Source: Erodium maritimum
Taxonomy: Eukaryota > Streptophyta > Magnoliopsida > Geraniales > Geraniaceae
Length of the DNA stretch: 64,000 nucleotides
Direction: 5' to 3'
Assembly: GCA_963921825.1 (NCBI GenBank)
Contig: OY997596.1
Span: 17,737,001-17,801,000, forward strand
The notes under the pieces were generated by a model, which saw only the letters and a program-made list of their open reading frames with translations, was not told the DNA's origin and did not search any database. This document shows, one piece after another, positions 23,001 through 35,078 of the stretch; the first letter of the stretch is position 1; the number at the start of each line of letters is the position of its first letter. Position numbers and translations under genes: made by a program.

Positions 23001-23298
23001 ACCCACCTTTGTCTACTTTTGACAACCATCCTCACACTCCCATGAAGGATGCTAACTTGGATTCATACACTAAAGCTGGCAATTGTGCATCTTGCTTGCA
23101 CTGCAAGTTTCTTCTCTTGTATAGACTTTGACTGTTGTGTTTTTGAGTTTTTTGTGCTCCTCCCCAGATCTTTGGGTTAGCTGGAGCTTTTCTATTGTTT
23201 GGTTGTTGCAATCTCTAGGGAGATTTCCATATTTTGTTTCCTTTTCTACCTCAGAAAAGAGGATAATCTACATTTGCTTTCGCCGATCAAAAAAAAAA
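20010..23298 (+). mobile_element. L1-type LINE, 5'-truncated
   Basis: Starts at the edge of the gypsy 3' LTR and ends in a short A-run (23289-23298) preceded by TTTCGCCGATC, a tail like that of the LINE at 46628. The reverse transcriptase and C-terminal zinc-binding (zf-RVT) regions lie at 20050-22300. From 22400 to 23288 is 3' untranslated sequence with a run of about fifteen C at 22799-22814. ORF1 and the endonuclease are absent. The gypsy element may have been inserted in it, but the other half was not found on the left. Confidence 0.85.
20050..22297 (+). pseudogene. LINE reverse transcriptase remnant
   Basis: Non-LTR reverse transcriptase blocks in order: AGDKTTGPDGF (20199), LNSSFIALIPK and DFRPISLMGAPYKIL (20330-20430), GFLAGRQILDGV, FRGLRQGCSLSPLLF (20755), the catalytic LQFADDS (20900), KYLGFSLGSNP (21100), GGRITLIKTTLSALPLYFLSLL, EAWQRRFLWHG, DGGLGIKNLKLMNLALLAKWWWR and the zf-RVT CPQCSW...HILLHC (22090-22140). 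In-frame stops (20248, 20562, 21630) and a shift near 21090 break it. The FADD motif is intact but the protein could not be made whole. Confidence 0.9.
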
Positions 23299-23441
23299 GG
23301 ACAACCTTTGTTGCCTGAGGACAAGATCCTGTTCATCTTCCTTCTCTTTTCTGAACTGTTCAATACTCATGTGGAACCAGTATGTCGAGCAGGTCTTGGT
23401 ACATTGATCGCAAGCTTCTTATGGCATCCTTGAGTCCCTAA

Positions 23442-24507
23442 GAGCATGAACAGTGAACTGGCCCTTCGACCTGGCTCGTATTTTTGCGGGCCACAGGACA
23501 CGGGCCGTCCTGTTGTGGGACGGTTTTTATGTGTCCCGCATCCCGCAAAAACGCGGGTCGGGCCGAGGCACGTGGCTCGCGTCCCGCTCCCTGCTCCCAC
23601 CCAATCACGTGCTGCCATGTGTCCCAGACCGTTAGCTAACAACTCTTTTTTTTAATTCAAAATTCCTACATTTTACCCTTATAAATACCCCCCAACTCCT
23701 TTCTCAAACCACAAACCATCCTACAACTTCTCTACAAATTTCATTTCTATATTGCGATACAAAATGTCCGACGATGAGGGTCTGACATATGATGAGTTGG
23801 CAGCCCAAATGCGGATAGTTAAGGAACGAGTCCGGTGAAGGGTTGAGAGGGGCTCGGCCGATTCATTGGACGAAACTTTACACATTGGGGTAAGCACCAT
23901 ACTTGAATGTTTACGTAATTTTTGTAAGGGCGTCATTGAGGTATTCGAAGCCAAGTACGAGCGTACACCCACACCGGCTGACATGGAGCAACCTCCAGAA
24001 ATGCCGAATTGGACACCACCAGAACGATGGCACTGAGGAGGGTCATTGCATTACCGACAACGAGTGGATGCTCAACATAGCCTCACAAGTCACAAGTCAT
24101 CAGACCCATATGCAACTACAAAATGATCTTATTGAGCACTTATGAGATCTGTATGGAGTTGGTTTCAATGCCAACGATTAGTTTTTTGTACTTGATGCTC
24201 CAATTCGGGAACAAAATAAAATTAACAGATTTTATTTACTTGATTATGATTTTTATTGTCATTGTTCATTTTTATTAAAATTTTATCTCAATTTTATATA
24301 ATTTAAAATATTTTTGATAAAGTATTAAATAAAACAACAAAATATCAATTATTTAACACTCAACATCCAGTCAACATCCACTAACAATCCAAGCCTCACA
24401 TTGTAAAACACCCACTATTTTGAGTCCCGAGTCCCACTATTTTGTCCAATCAACAACCAAGTCTCACATCCAAGCCTCACATTCAAGCCTTTCCATCTTA
24501 CATGCTC
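23442..24507 (+). mobile_element. Non-autonomous PIF/Harbinger element
   Basis: Begins GAGCATGAACAGTG and ends CATGCTC, with the TAA duplication at 23439-23441 and 24508-24510. Inside, from 23764, a short open stretch (MSDDEGLTYDELAAQ, then a stop) and IGVSTILECLRNF/KGVIEVFE match the N-terminal part of Harbinger transposases; PEMPNWTPPERWH near 24000 matches the C-terminal tail. The DDE catalytic core between them is absent, so this is an internal deletion derivative of an autonomous element like the one at 25513-27705. Confidence 0.85.
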
Positions 24508-24510
24508 TAA

Positions 24511-25509
24511 TGAAACATGCCCACTTTCTTACTTTTAAAGTTTTATTCTACCAATCAAATCATTAGGACCCTTCCTCAAATCCTTATGCAATCTACTACC
24601 TTTTTTACAATTTGATTTATTGGTTCCACAAGCACTTTTATCTTTTGGTACTGCAAATGAGTTGACCTTCATTCTTTATTTTGACTTCCCTGCAGAGAAG
24701 CTGCTTTGATTTACCTTCAGTTTCTTCTTGTCCTTTGATTTCCCTTCAGTTTCTTCTTGCCCCCAGACGACAGTTGCTTCACTCCACTATGTAATTTAGT
24801 TTCATTGTCTAACTTGAATGTAGCCTTCTGCTTATTCTTTTGTTTCATAACATCCATTGTTCTAGAACAATCTCTAGTTCCCTCAACCTCTTTCCGATAA
24901 CATCCCAAGACATCTTCAATATTCTTGTCCTTAGAAAGCCATAATAAAATTTGATTGATATTATAAAGCATCAATGATATGTGAGCAAATAAAACCATGA
25001 ACAAAGCATGCACAAATTTCAGTACTCAAACTTAGCAATTAGAAGAAAAAAATCACAAATTGTTTCTTTGCTTTCCAATTGTTGTCTATTAATTATTTCC
25101 ACAGTAAGATTTTTCAAGCTTTGATAGTCAGATAAAGGCTTCACAGGGTGGAACTAGCATAATTCTGTGCTCATTTGATCAACAACAAGCTTTATATCCA
25201 CACTTGGCCAATTTTGCAAGCATAAACTAGTAAATTTCCCAATCTTACTTGCCCATCAGAATTCCTAGTAAAAGCAATATTAAAAATCAAACACAACTAG
25301 GAACCCACATTTCCAAATTCCAACAACGCACTTCTTTGAAGGATTAAAGTCATAAACATAACTTCTCAATCCAACAATTCCACTACAACTTACGATAACA
25401 CTAAGCAAATTACAAGCCCGCAATTGATAAAAACATATTCCACAAGTTGGTATAAAAATGATGCAAATCCTTACCAAGTAAGAAAAAGGCTTCATCCATA
25501 TCAAAGTTC
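24511..25509. other. Unassigned intergenic sequence
   Basis: AT-rich. A 98-codon minus-strand frame (25013-24717) with a Lys-rich tail and two near-repeats of CCTTCAGTTTCTTCTTG at 24715-24755 is open but matches no family I recognise. No reliable splice or domain evidence for a gene. Confidence 0.45.
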
Positions 25510-25512
25510 TCA

Positions 25513-27705
25513 GAGCATGTACATTAAGGGGAGCAGGAAGCAAGGAGTAGGGACCAGATTCTTGTACTGACTGGGATGAATTGTGCTCCCGCCCCTCTAA
25601 AATTAAGAGCGTTCCACCTCATGGGGAGCAGGAAGTAAGGAGTAGGGAGCAAATTCATGTGCTGAATGGGATGAATTGTGCTCATGCCCCTCTAAAATAG
25701 AGAGTGTTACACATAGAGAGGAGCAGGTATGAGGATCATGCTCCTCTTGAAGCGTTGACTGAATAATTAATTATGTTTTTGCTGAATTTGTTAAATTCAT
25801 ATTTAACTAACAAAATACTAAATAAAATTGAAATAAAATATATAAAATTAATTAAACTTGAAATTTCATTAATCCCGAAACACAACAATGCTTTCAGTAC
25901 ATCAACTTTATTAAAGGAATCATCTCAGTCGTCCGAATCCGAGTCGTTGTCTGAGTCATGGTCATTCGCTCCAAACCGACTCCATATGTGCTCCATAAGG
26001 TCATGTTGGAGTTGCCGATGTGTCGCATCATTGATGACGTTGATTCGAGCACGCAACTCAGCTTGATATGGCAAGGCCCCTCCTTGATGCCATCGTTGAG
26101 GTGGTTCCCAATCTGGTATTTCCGGAGGGGGCTCGAAATACAATTCGTCATCCTGCTTCGTAGCGGACGCGTTCATCCTCCACAATCATATTGTGTAGAA
26201 TGATACAAGCATGCATCATGTCAGCCAAAGTCGTATTCTTCTAGACACGAGCGGGCTTTGAGATTATGTGCCACCGTACTTGGAGGACTCCAAAAGCCCG
26301 TTCAATATCTTTCCAAGCATCTTCTTGACATTTGGCGAACAACTTCTATTTGTGAGTATGGGATGACGAATCAACTTCACGAACTGACTCCATGTGGGGT
26401 AAATATCGTCAACTAAATAATACGAGCGATTGTAACGACACCCGTTAAGCTCGTAATCCACGGCCACGTCACGACCATGAAAAGCGTCGTCGAATAAGTG
26501 GTCGGCGTGGATGATGTTAATGTCGTTGTTCGAGCCAGCCATCCCGAAATACACATGCCAAATCTACGTATAACGGGACGCAACCGCTTTAAGCATAATG
26601 GTTGGATTCCCGTGATCTCCACGTTCTTGTGCTCCTTGCGATGCAACTGGGCAATTCTTCCACTCCCAATTCATGTAGTCAAGACTGCAATCATACCGGG
26701 GAACCCTCGGTTGTGCCTGAATCGAGTAATCGCTGCATGTCCGCCTCATTCAGCTTCCGCATGTATTCCTCCATGAAAACCTCAATAAAGGTTGTACAGA
26801 AACGTCTAACACATTTGAGTATAATACTTACCCCCATACATAGTGTGTCGTCCAATGAATCGGCGAAGCACCCATACGCTAGCATTCGTATCGCGACGGT
26901 GCATTTGTGGTGCGTTGATAACCTCAATCGTCTTGCACCGTCCCGCTTCTGAACAAAATAATCGCCATGAGCCGCTACAGCTTCCATAACCCATATAAAT
27001 AATGCTCTGAAAATGTGAAATCGACGCCTGAACAGTTCGGGCCCATAGGTCGAATTCTCGAAAAATAATTTTCCATCAGTTGCTCATGGCCTTTGGCACG
27101 ACTTCAGTCAATCTTTCGTCGGGAACCTTCCCCTCTTTGGATTATTAGCCTTCATGACTCGATTTGGGGCATTGTTCTCTCTATCATTCTGTCGGTCCTC
27201 CGTCAGAGTCATTTCTCCCAAGCAGGAAGTTCGGCTTCGTGTTGGAGTTCTTCGGCTTCGATCTCCTCCCTCATTTGAGTCTCATCGTCATACATTTCTT
27301 ATCACGAAAAATATGGCAATTGGAGAGAAAATGTTGAGAAAATTTTGGAGAAAATTGTTGTAGATTAGATGAAATAGGGTAAGGGGTATTTATAGGTGGG
27401 GGAGAAATGTTTTTTGTATTAATTCTTAATTAAAAAAATAAAAATAAAATAACCGTTATAAACGACCGTTGCAGCCAGCAACGATCATTTTTTTTGTCGG
27501 ACACGACACGTGTCAGCTAGGGAAGCGGCCAAGCACGAGGCAAGATTCTGCCTCGCGGTCCGGACTCAACCTTTCGAGGCACGAGTTCGTGCACCGTGCT
27601 TCGCACAGCCCATGCCCCACATCAAGCGAACCTTGGACCCCGCACCCCACGCCCCGTGCTTCGTGCCTCTTGCCCTACCCTTTTGCCCCATCGATGTGTA
27701 TGCTC
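25513..27705 (-). mobile_element. PIF/Harbinger transposon, decayed autonomous copy
   Basis: GAGCATGTACATT at 25513 and, reverse-complemented, GAGCATACACATCG at 27705 form short inverted ends; TCA flanks both (25510-25512 and 27706-27708). It carries a broken transposase on the minus strand. Next to its 3' end two ~95-bp direct repeats (25537-25625 and 25625-25715; GGGAGCAGGAAG...GGGATGAATTGTGCTC) form a subterminal repeat typical of transposase-binding regions. Confidence 0.85.
25925..27290 (-). pseudogene. Harbinger DDE transposase pseudogene
   Basis: On the minus strand, in order: MYDDETQMREEIEAEEL (27292), LMENYFS (27081), QKRDGARRLRLSTHHKCTV (26955), RMLAYGCFADSLDD, MGVSIILKCVRRFCTTFIEVF (26831), YDCSLDYMNWEWKNCP (26690), RGDHGNPTIMLKAVA, GSNNDINIIH (26535), NRSYYLVDDIYPTW (26428), IERAFGVLQ (26305) and the tail PEIPDWEPPQRWHQGG (26130). 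The blocks fall in different frames, so at least three frameshifts and several stops inactivate it. The family form IDCMHWEWKNCP, which carries the first catalytic Asp, is changed to LDYMNWEWKNCP. Confidence 0.9.
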
Positions 27706-28599
27706 TCATAGTCATTCATCATCATATGAGCCTCACCCTCTTCAAGCTCAGTATCAAACATCTCTAAACCACCCATAAAACTAAACAAGCAATAGATTTA
27801 TTTGTTAGAGCAAAGCAATAGACCAAAAAAGAAGCGCTGGGAAGAGGAATGGGTCTCTCCAAAGGATACATTTGTTAACTCAAATTTGAATTCTCAATAT
27901 TTTTTTCCAGTGGATCAACGGTGTGTACTTTGATCTCTGGGTGGGTTGTGTTATCGAGCTGGCATAGTGGGGATCATACTTGACCGCACGTTCCAAGCCC
28001 TCAACTTCCCTTTCCTCGACTTTTTTTGCTGCCCCCTATTCTCGCCACATCAATCGCAACCTTGCTTCTCGGTTGGTGTGGGTTGTTAAGGTATTTTGAC
28101 TATCACAAGCCATGACAATCGCAAGTTTGCTTCTCGGTTGGTGTGGGCTGTTCAGGTGATCCCCTACGTTTGTATTCTCTGCGATTTCTGTGTGGTGAAA
28201 CAGTGGTTGCTAAGACAAAGTTTGAGCTGAACAGAGAAGATCCAACCCTTCTCTCATTCCCCTCTTTTCTCTCTCAACTACCATCTATGTATAGTGACTA
28301 CTGTAATATCGTATCAGGCTCATTGGTTAAGGAGACTTCAGATGGTCAGCCAACAATCATGGAAATGATCTCAACATGAGGGTGACGGAGAAAAGGAAAG
28401 TTGTTCCCGACAACAAGAGAGCCTTTGATTCTATGTCTTTAGCCATAATTGGTGTAGCGAGTGCTACTAACGCAGTAGAGATGCTTAGTAAACCATTAAC
28501 GTCTGAGCCCGTTTTGACTAGAAAGGATCTTAGAGTAGAGTCCTCATTGAAGGTTCAGTCAAGTAAGTTTTTATTTACAATTTACCTTATTACACAACG

Positions 28600-29250
28600 G
28601 TGGATTGGGTGAGAAACTCCTCGGGGTTATACAGTGAGATTGTCTCCGCCGTCGTCCTCAAATGCCCAATCCAAAAAGGATGTTATTTTGGTTTTGTGGA
28701 GTTTCAATCTACGGAAACAACTTTGAAGGTTATAGAAGCTTTCAATGGTTTCAAGTACAATGGTTTCGAGCTCTTTGTGGCGATTTTGCATACTGACAAA
28801 AATCAGAATCAAGCTTACCCGACGAAAATGGTAAAACAGAGTATGTGTCACTTTGTTTTGCTTTATTTTAAGCGGTTTAACTTTGGAACATTGGAGAATC
28901 TGGTTTCTCAGAATGAGCATATTGGAGCTCTAGTAGTGGGCTTGTCGGAGCCATCGTTCACCAGGGATTCTACTCTTATCACGCAACCTAAGATTCTGCA
29001 GCCTGAGATCATGCACCCCAAGATTACACGGATTGAGAATGCTTGTGTTGATTATGATCTGCGTCCCGCTCAACAACTAGAGATTGTCTCATACGATGAT
29101 TGTAATCCCACAAATTCAGTTGGAGAATTGGAGGAACGAGAGGTCGTCGTGAGCACCACGTCGCCTGAGAGTCCCAATCTTGTTGGGAGTGTGGGCTTGA
29201 CATCAAGTACAGACCCAAATGCACAAAGTATGGGGGTACGAATAGCTTAG
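28600..29250 (+). pseudogene. LINE ORF1 remnant with RRM-like domain
   Basis: A 216-codon open stretch. Residues ~20-65 hold the RNP1-like KGCYFGFVEF and the following helix/strand IEAFNGFKYNGFELFVAI of an RRM; the RNP2 strand would lie in the upstream, frameshifted sequence. The remainder is low in recognisable features. It would bind LINE RNA if intact. Confidence 0.6.
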
Positions 29251-30953
29251 ACGTGGGCCCAGTTGGGACTATTTTGCATAAGTTGGTAAGACCTGATCAT
29301 GTGAGGCAAATTGAGGGGACTGATGTTGTCGGTGGTCCTGTTAAGGATGATGTTCCTTCTGGAGGTCAGAGTAGTCCTTGAAAGGACGCCCTTCTCCCAC
29401 CTCCAAAACGGAAGAGCTGACCCCTAAGTATTTATCGAACTACTATACTGCTAAATCTAAGCCAAGAGCTTGTTCCTTGAGTTGGGAAAGAATCATGAAT
29501 CCTATTGATCTTTGGAAGCAAATCGAGCAAGCTCGAAAAGCTCAAATTGCTCAGCTTTCTCAAGCGAAGGCCTTTGACGATCCAAACTTAACTTCGAAAG
29601 GTGAAGAGTGGGTCACCGATGAGGGTTGATTTTGTTTCATTCGTTATCATGTCTGTTGTGGACTTATACTCCTCCTGTTTTTCAGGGTTTGACCCTTTAG
29701 CTAGTTACGGGAGCTCCTTTTGTAATCATTGGCTTTTCGACCTGATTCTTTTCGAATCAGGGCATTCCGGTCCCTTTTTTGGAATTGGTCTTGTTAATAA
29801 AATTTCGAGCTTATCTAAGAATAAGATTATTCTTCAGTGCCTGATACCCTTAGGGATTCTTATCTTGATCCACCTCCTAGAGACCCGTAACTTTTAACAA
29901 CTCTTCCTCCTAATCAGGTACACTAAAAGAAATCTGTGTCACATTGTTGTGCGCCCCTTGAAACTTCAACATCTCATTTATCTTTTAAAATAAAAAAGGA
30001 AAGGCAAACATTCTGGAAAATCTCATACTGTTGTTTTATGCCAAACTAAGCCCTCTTTTCAGTCAATTACGAAATCTAAGGAAGCTAACCATACGACCTG
30101 GGCTTATGTTAACAATGTTGGAGTCAAGATATTGGAGTCGGGAGAATTATTTCTCGAAAAATTAAGGATTTGGATTTTGAAGTGCCCGAACAAGTTTACT
30201 TTGAAGATGAAGAGGGAAATAATTATGAAGATCTTAGTGGGGACCTAGAGCAAGATAACATCGAGTCTACCTCACTTCTACTATTAGTAAACTGCTCTCT
30301 CTCAAATTCAATACAGAAGAAAAGGAGTTTGAAGTATGTGGTCGTGAAAGTCAAACCAGATTGTGTATTTGTTCAAGAGAGTAAGGTTGATGTGATTTCA
30401 TATACTTTTGTTCTAAACTGAGGTTTTCAACAGGGGTGAGAGTATGTATTTTCGCCTTCAGAGGGAGCTTCGGGAGGTTTGGTGATATTTTGGAGGACCT
30501 CAATCTTTACTAAACCATCGAGTATTTCGCTGACAAACACGATAATCTGATCAGGTTAATCTGGTCCCTCACAGCTCCTTATTACCTTAATAAATGTTTA
30601 TGGTCTTGCTTCGTTGTAAGAAAAAAAGATCCTTTTGGATTTGTTGAGTCAACACAATGATTTATAAGGAGAATTGGTAGTAATGGGAGGGGACTTTAAC
30701 TCAGTAGTCTATGGTGATGAACATCTTATTGTTAGACTTGACAATAAGATAGTTCAAATTTCAAACTTTTACTCTTGAAGCTGGTCTTTTGGATATGCGA
30801 TTGGAGGGAAGTCGTTTTACTTGGTATGATGTAGGCTTAAAGGCTTCTCGATTGTACCATTTCCTTATCTCTCCTGGTATATTGGAGTTACTTAAGGGGC
30901 TTTCTCAAAGATGTTTGGAGCGTTCTATCTCGAATCACAAACCTATTGTTCTG

Positions 30954-31280
30954 TATTAGATAACCAACTCAACTAAAAGCTCAAGCTGATAGTTGAAGGC
31001 TCAATTATAGTTATATTCTAACACGCGCCCTCACGGACAAGCCCGTTTAAAGGTTTGGAGGTGAATTATTAGAAGAGGAGAAGAGCCCATTAAGAAGAGA
31101 TATAAGGCCCGGCTCATTTGAAGCAAATTTGATAAATAGAGAAGAAATTAGAATTTTTGTAGTTAGTGGGGTTTGAACCCGGGTCCATGAGGATTCAAGC
31201 TCGGATACCATATTAGAGAACCAACTCAACCAAAAGCTCAAGCTGATAGTTGAAGGCTCAATTATAATTATATTCTAACA
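30954..31280 (-). mobile_element. TRIM retrotransposon nested in LINE remnant
   Basis: Two ~70-bp LTRs (30954-31023 and 31211-31280; plus-strand TATTAGANAACCAACTCAA ... ATTCTAACA). On the minus strand the 5' LTR is followed at once by the primer site TGGTATCCGAGC, and CGTGAGGGCGCG precedes the 3' LTR as a purine-rich tract. The duplication TTCTG is at 30949-30953 and 31281-31285. LINE sequence continues on both sides. A sister copy is at 40502-40813. Confidence 0.9.
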
Positions 31281-31340
31281 TTCTGGAATCTAAAGTGATA
31301 AATTGGGGTAGGAGACCTTTTTTTTATATCAAAAACAAAA

Positions 31341-32600
31341 TGAACCTAGGTAAGTGACAAAGAGGTTAGTGGGAGCACAGTTTTTATACAATGTTGTATG
31401 TAGAAGACATAATTAATTGGAAATAATCAACCCCACTTCAAATTGCCTCCAGTTGTATGTAAAAGACATGCAACTCTCTTGTTCCCTTGTTGCGCTATGC
31501 TCCGGCAAGCAACTGAGGAAAGTGAGACATGAAATCAAATTACCGTCTCAACCTAAAAGCTACCGAAAGCAGCAGGGGGGGGGGGGTTAAGTGAGAAATA
31601 ATTCACAAGGACATGATGATGAGTATTATAAAAAATGTCTTCATCCCTTAAGCTATCGACATGTCTATTTCCATACTTAATAATTATATCAAGGACCATA
31701 ACTCTGAACAAAAAGCTAATGTGATCTTCACAATCAAACCAACACGTCAAGAGTTATTGGAACCAAAAATTTCCTCTACAACATCAGCCTACAAAAATAT
31801 AAGAGAAACACTAGATGCCCATATCAAGACTCAACAGTCAAATAGTAGCTCCAAATATTTTAATATTGAGATATTTTTCCATTTATAGCTTGAAATTAGA
31901 GAGAACACAACTAATTAACACCATCAGATACTCATTAAGTGAGAAAAAAACTTTTTAAAATCATCGCATTCCCTGTAGTTTATCGTTATGTGGCAACCTC
32001 TATAATATCAACTTCAATAGTTTTAGATGTTGAAGTTGAAGTTTCCTGAAGAAACAGAGTGTAGTTGACTTCCATCAACAACCTCTGATGAAGAAGAGTT
32101 CCACCAGACCTTTCTTGATATCCGCTCGCAACTCGTTTATCGGAATTATAACCAAAAGTTCTTTGTGTACTCTTTGCAACACTCTTTCTCTCCGCACACA
32201 ACTTCTTCCTCTTCCTCGGGTTTGGTAGTGCTCATTATGGCTCATGTGTCCTCTTTACCATTGATCTATTGATCACCGAGTTGTTTTTGCAGCCATTAAT
32301 TTAATTGTTGATCAGAAGGCGAGCACTAGACAAGAACATGCCCGATGATAAATGTCATAACAACAACTTACCTTCAATCGAAGTCGGAGGTACAGTTCCA
32401 TGTTTCGCTTTCCTCGGTTACTTGTCGGAGCATACCACAACAAAGGAACGAGAGTGTTGTGAAAATATATGTGCTAAAGAGTAAATATATTTTTGTCTTT
32501 TATATCAAAATAGAGTAAAGTGAAAATATGAAAGTTTAGTGTAGTTAAATGAAAATTTATTTGATTAATGTGCTAATATCAATATATTTAAATAAAGGAG
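31341..32600. other. Unassigned intergenic sequence
   Basis: Contains a run of ten G (31576-31587) and ORFs of 65-75 codons on both strands (31553-31750 minus, 31661-31888 plus, 31986-32201 minus) that match no family I know. Two copies of TTGTATGTANAAGACAT lie at 31394 and 31453. No gene is supported. Confidence 0.45.
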
Positions 32601-34935
32601 ATAGAGGAACCATACGAGAAGAAAACTCTCTATCGGGACAATTGGTTCTCTCTGGTCACAAGACCTAGCCGCCGCAAGGCCCTCTAGTGACCTCCACACA
32701 ATTGAAGAAAGGTACTCTTCATCCAAGCCCTTTCAAGCTCTCTCTCTTTCCATTAGAAGCATCAACAACTCTATTCCTCCATGAATCTTCCACCTAAACA
32801 GATTTCGTCGTTTCTCCGTATATCTTGGCATCCAATCCAGTGCTCCTGTCAGCGGACGGATCTCGAGTCATGCCCCCGATCCCATCAACGGTGTTGTACG
32901 ACCCCAACGACCTGGGCAGAAGGCAAATCGGTCCTCTCCTTCGCCTCCTATACCGCCTCTACCCCTTGCACCACCTCCGTCTCATAAGCTGCATCCGCTT
33001 TCGTCTCCATCGCCACCCTTTCCCCCAAAACCACCGTCTTCCAAGCCACCGTCCCGTCCATCACCACCACCACAACATGTCATCCCACCCCACGATTGCC
33101 TCTATCGTAGTTTCTATGCATGTAGCTTCAATCGCGGTAGTGGCCATGGTTTGTTCGCAGCCGACTCTAACTCCCCACAACGAAATCTCCTTCCCCTTGT
33201 CGATCCGCATACCACAACTAGTGTCGCCGCTTCCGAATCATGCATCATCGCCTCAACAACCACCAGCGCCACCGTCTATATCGCCACCACCACCGCCACC
33301 ACCTCCTTTATCACCGGAGCCGCCACCGTTACCTCCTCCTTCACCACTAGAGTCGCCACCTCCGCCTCATACGCCGCCCCTGCTATATGTCTACTCCCTC
33401 AATCGATGGTCGATCACTCACGACCATCAAAGGTCTGACCCTAGATTAGGTGCCAGGACCGTGGCGCACTCAATCAATCATGGATTCCACGCAAAGATGC
33501 CCCATTCGCATCCGTTGGATCGGGATATTGACACCCCCGCTCGGAGTCGAGAAATTGGAATCAACAACTACTCATGTTGGCCACCAGGGCAAACTCGGTG
33601 CACCAATCCCATCCTCTGGATCGAGAGTCTGACACTCCGAGGTGTGTGTGTGGAGATGCACATCTCGCCCTACCGAGGTCAGTGTACATCCGACATTCTA
33701 GTTCCCCCGTTTCCTAATATTCTCTTTAAATGCCCGTTACCCCTTAAAACGCCCCATATAAGATATCCCGAACATTTTCAGATCGAGGCAGGAAACAAAC
33801 TTTGTGCCACTCACAAAACTGCAATTCAAAGCAGTAATCCACTGAATTAGCCGAACCTCCAATTATAGGGTTATTGTCTTGTACCTACGTGTTAAGGACT
33901 TATGTCTCACCATTTTATTTTCGTATTACTTTAGTTTCTACAGTTTCTATTTCAGTTGTCTTTCGTTATTTTTTTTGAAACGGGTAACCGGAGACTTTCA
34001 TTAATACCAATCGTTAATCAAACAAAGCAGGGACGTGACCGTCCCGGGTTCCAGATATATGTCCGAGCCGACCGTAGAAGGCCCGACGCTCATGGACCCA
34101 TAAAAAACCCTACTTGAAATCGTAGGCACAAACTCAAGACAACTCCTTACCAGCGTCTCAAAACAACGAGACAGGAAATGTAAAACCCTAAGCAACGTAA
34201 GAAATAAATTGTTCCAGAAATAAAGTAAATAACGAGAAAACAGGTAAAATAACTGAGTTGTTGTTGCAGGCTGCCCGGGACCTCCCAGCACTGGCTGTCC
34301 CGGGTCTGTAGGTATAGTCCAACATCGACTCCACCCACCCCTGCCGGGTCGGGTCATCCCTGCATCGGAGGCTTCCCTGCCTCCGTCTGCTTCACCTGGT
34401 CCTCCTCAGTGATCATCAACGGGTGTTGATCGTTCCGGTAGATCTCGGCCTCCGGGGGCTTCGATCTCTCAGGCTCAGGGGGCAGGCGATACGACCACAG
34501 GGGCTGGAGAACTCGGCCGTGCATAGGCCCATCGCCACGTTGGTGCATGGCCATTGAATCCAGCATCCAAGGGGACCTAGGACGCGCTCCAGCGTGGTGA
34601 CGACGTGAAACTGGGAGACCCAGATCTGTTGTGGGGAAGGTAACGAGGCGGAGGAGGACGTCGGCGTGGTTGTTGGTGACGGCGGCGACGATCGGATCTG
34701 ACGAACGGTGGCGGCGACGAGGGCGAGGAGGCCGGAGACGACGAGGGCGAGGAGGCCGGAGAGTGGCGACGGTGGCGATGGTAGCGACGACTGGACCCTG
34801 ATGGTTAGGATAAATTGGACCCTGGTGGCTAGGTAGACGAGAGCCAATGTCTTTCGTTAGTTAATGGTTGTCCTAGTATCTTTTCGATTTTGCATCGGTA
34901 ATTCGTTTTATTATTAATAAAGTGTTGTGCCAAAA
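32600..34935 (+). mobile_element. Probable LINE-like retroposon remnant, proline-rich
   Basis: Starts with a CT-rich leader (ACTCTCTATCGGGACAATTGG, 32625) and contains a 341-codon open stretch (32825-33850) dominated by Pro/His runs (PPPPPPPPLSPEPPPLPPP). It ends at TTATTAATAAAGTGTTGTGCC followed by an A-rich tail (34911-34940), like a plant LINE 3' end. The nested retroposon at 33969-34847 interrupts it. The ORF is compositionally biased and I do not regard it as a host gene; assignment to LINEs is inferred from the tail only. Confidence 0.35.
33969..34847 (-). mobile_element. Short LINE-like retroposon with 12-bp target duplication
   Basis: A T-run at 33968-33976, followed by GAAACGGGTAACCGGAGAC, is the reverse complement of a LINE tail (GGTTACCCGTTTC plus poly-A). 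TGTCTTTCGTTA stands on both sides (33957-33968 and 34848-34859). A 5'-end ORF without ATG (34847-34416) encodes a Pro/Ser/Arg-rich stretch and no known domain. Reverse transcriptase is absent, so it is a 5'-truncated or internally deleted, non-autonomous copy. Confidence 0.8.
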
Positions 34936-35078
34936 GAAAATTCACCCAACACAAACAAACGTGACATCGTATGTATACTCATCAAAATAGAATCCGAGTC
35001 GTGAGATCGACTTAATCTGCAATTAAACATAAAAATTGTCTTCTTCTTCTCACGCCTCCCAACAGAGACGCATTGGAC

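Larger units (their letters stand above)
27880..31340 (+). mobile_element. Decayed RRM-type LINE, 5' half
   Basis: An RRM-like segment KGCYFGFVEFQSTE...IEAFNGFKYNGFEL (28670-28780), a linker EVPEQVYFEDEEGNNYED (30180-30235), scattered endonuclease pieces (QESKVDV at 30375; GGDFNSVV at 30690; GSRFTWYDVGLKASRL at 30810; SNHKPIVL at 30930) and INWGRRPF after the TRIM (31300). The same order and linker occur in the LINE at 46628-52522, so they belong to one family. Reverse transcriptase is absent. Many stops and frameshifts. Confidence 0.75.

Noticed and set aside
24717-25013. 98-codon minus-strand Lys-rich ORF
   Set aside because: No recognisable domain, no splice context, and an internal short repeat; kept only as a remark on the intergenic stretch.
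32825-33850. 341-codon proline/histidine-rich ORF as a host gene
   Set aside because: Extreme composition, alternative frames equally open, no domain, and it lies in a block ending with a LINE-like tail; listed only as a probable retroposon remnant.
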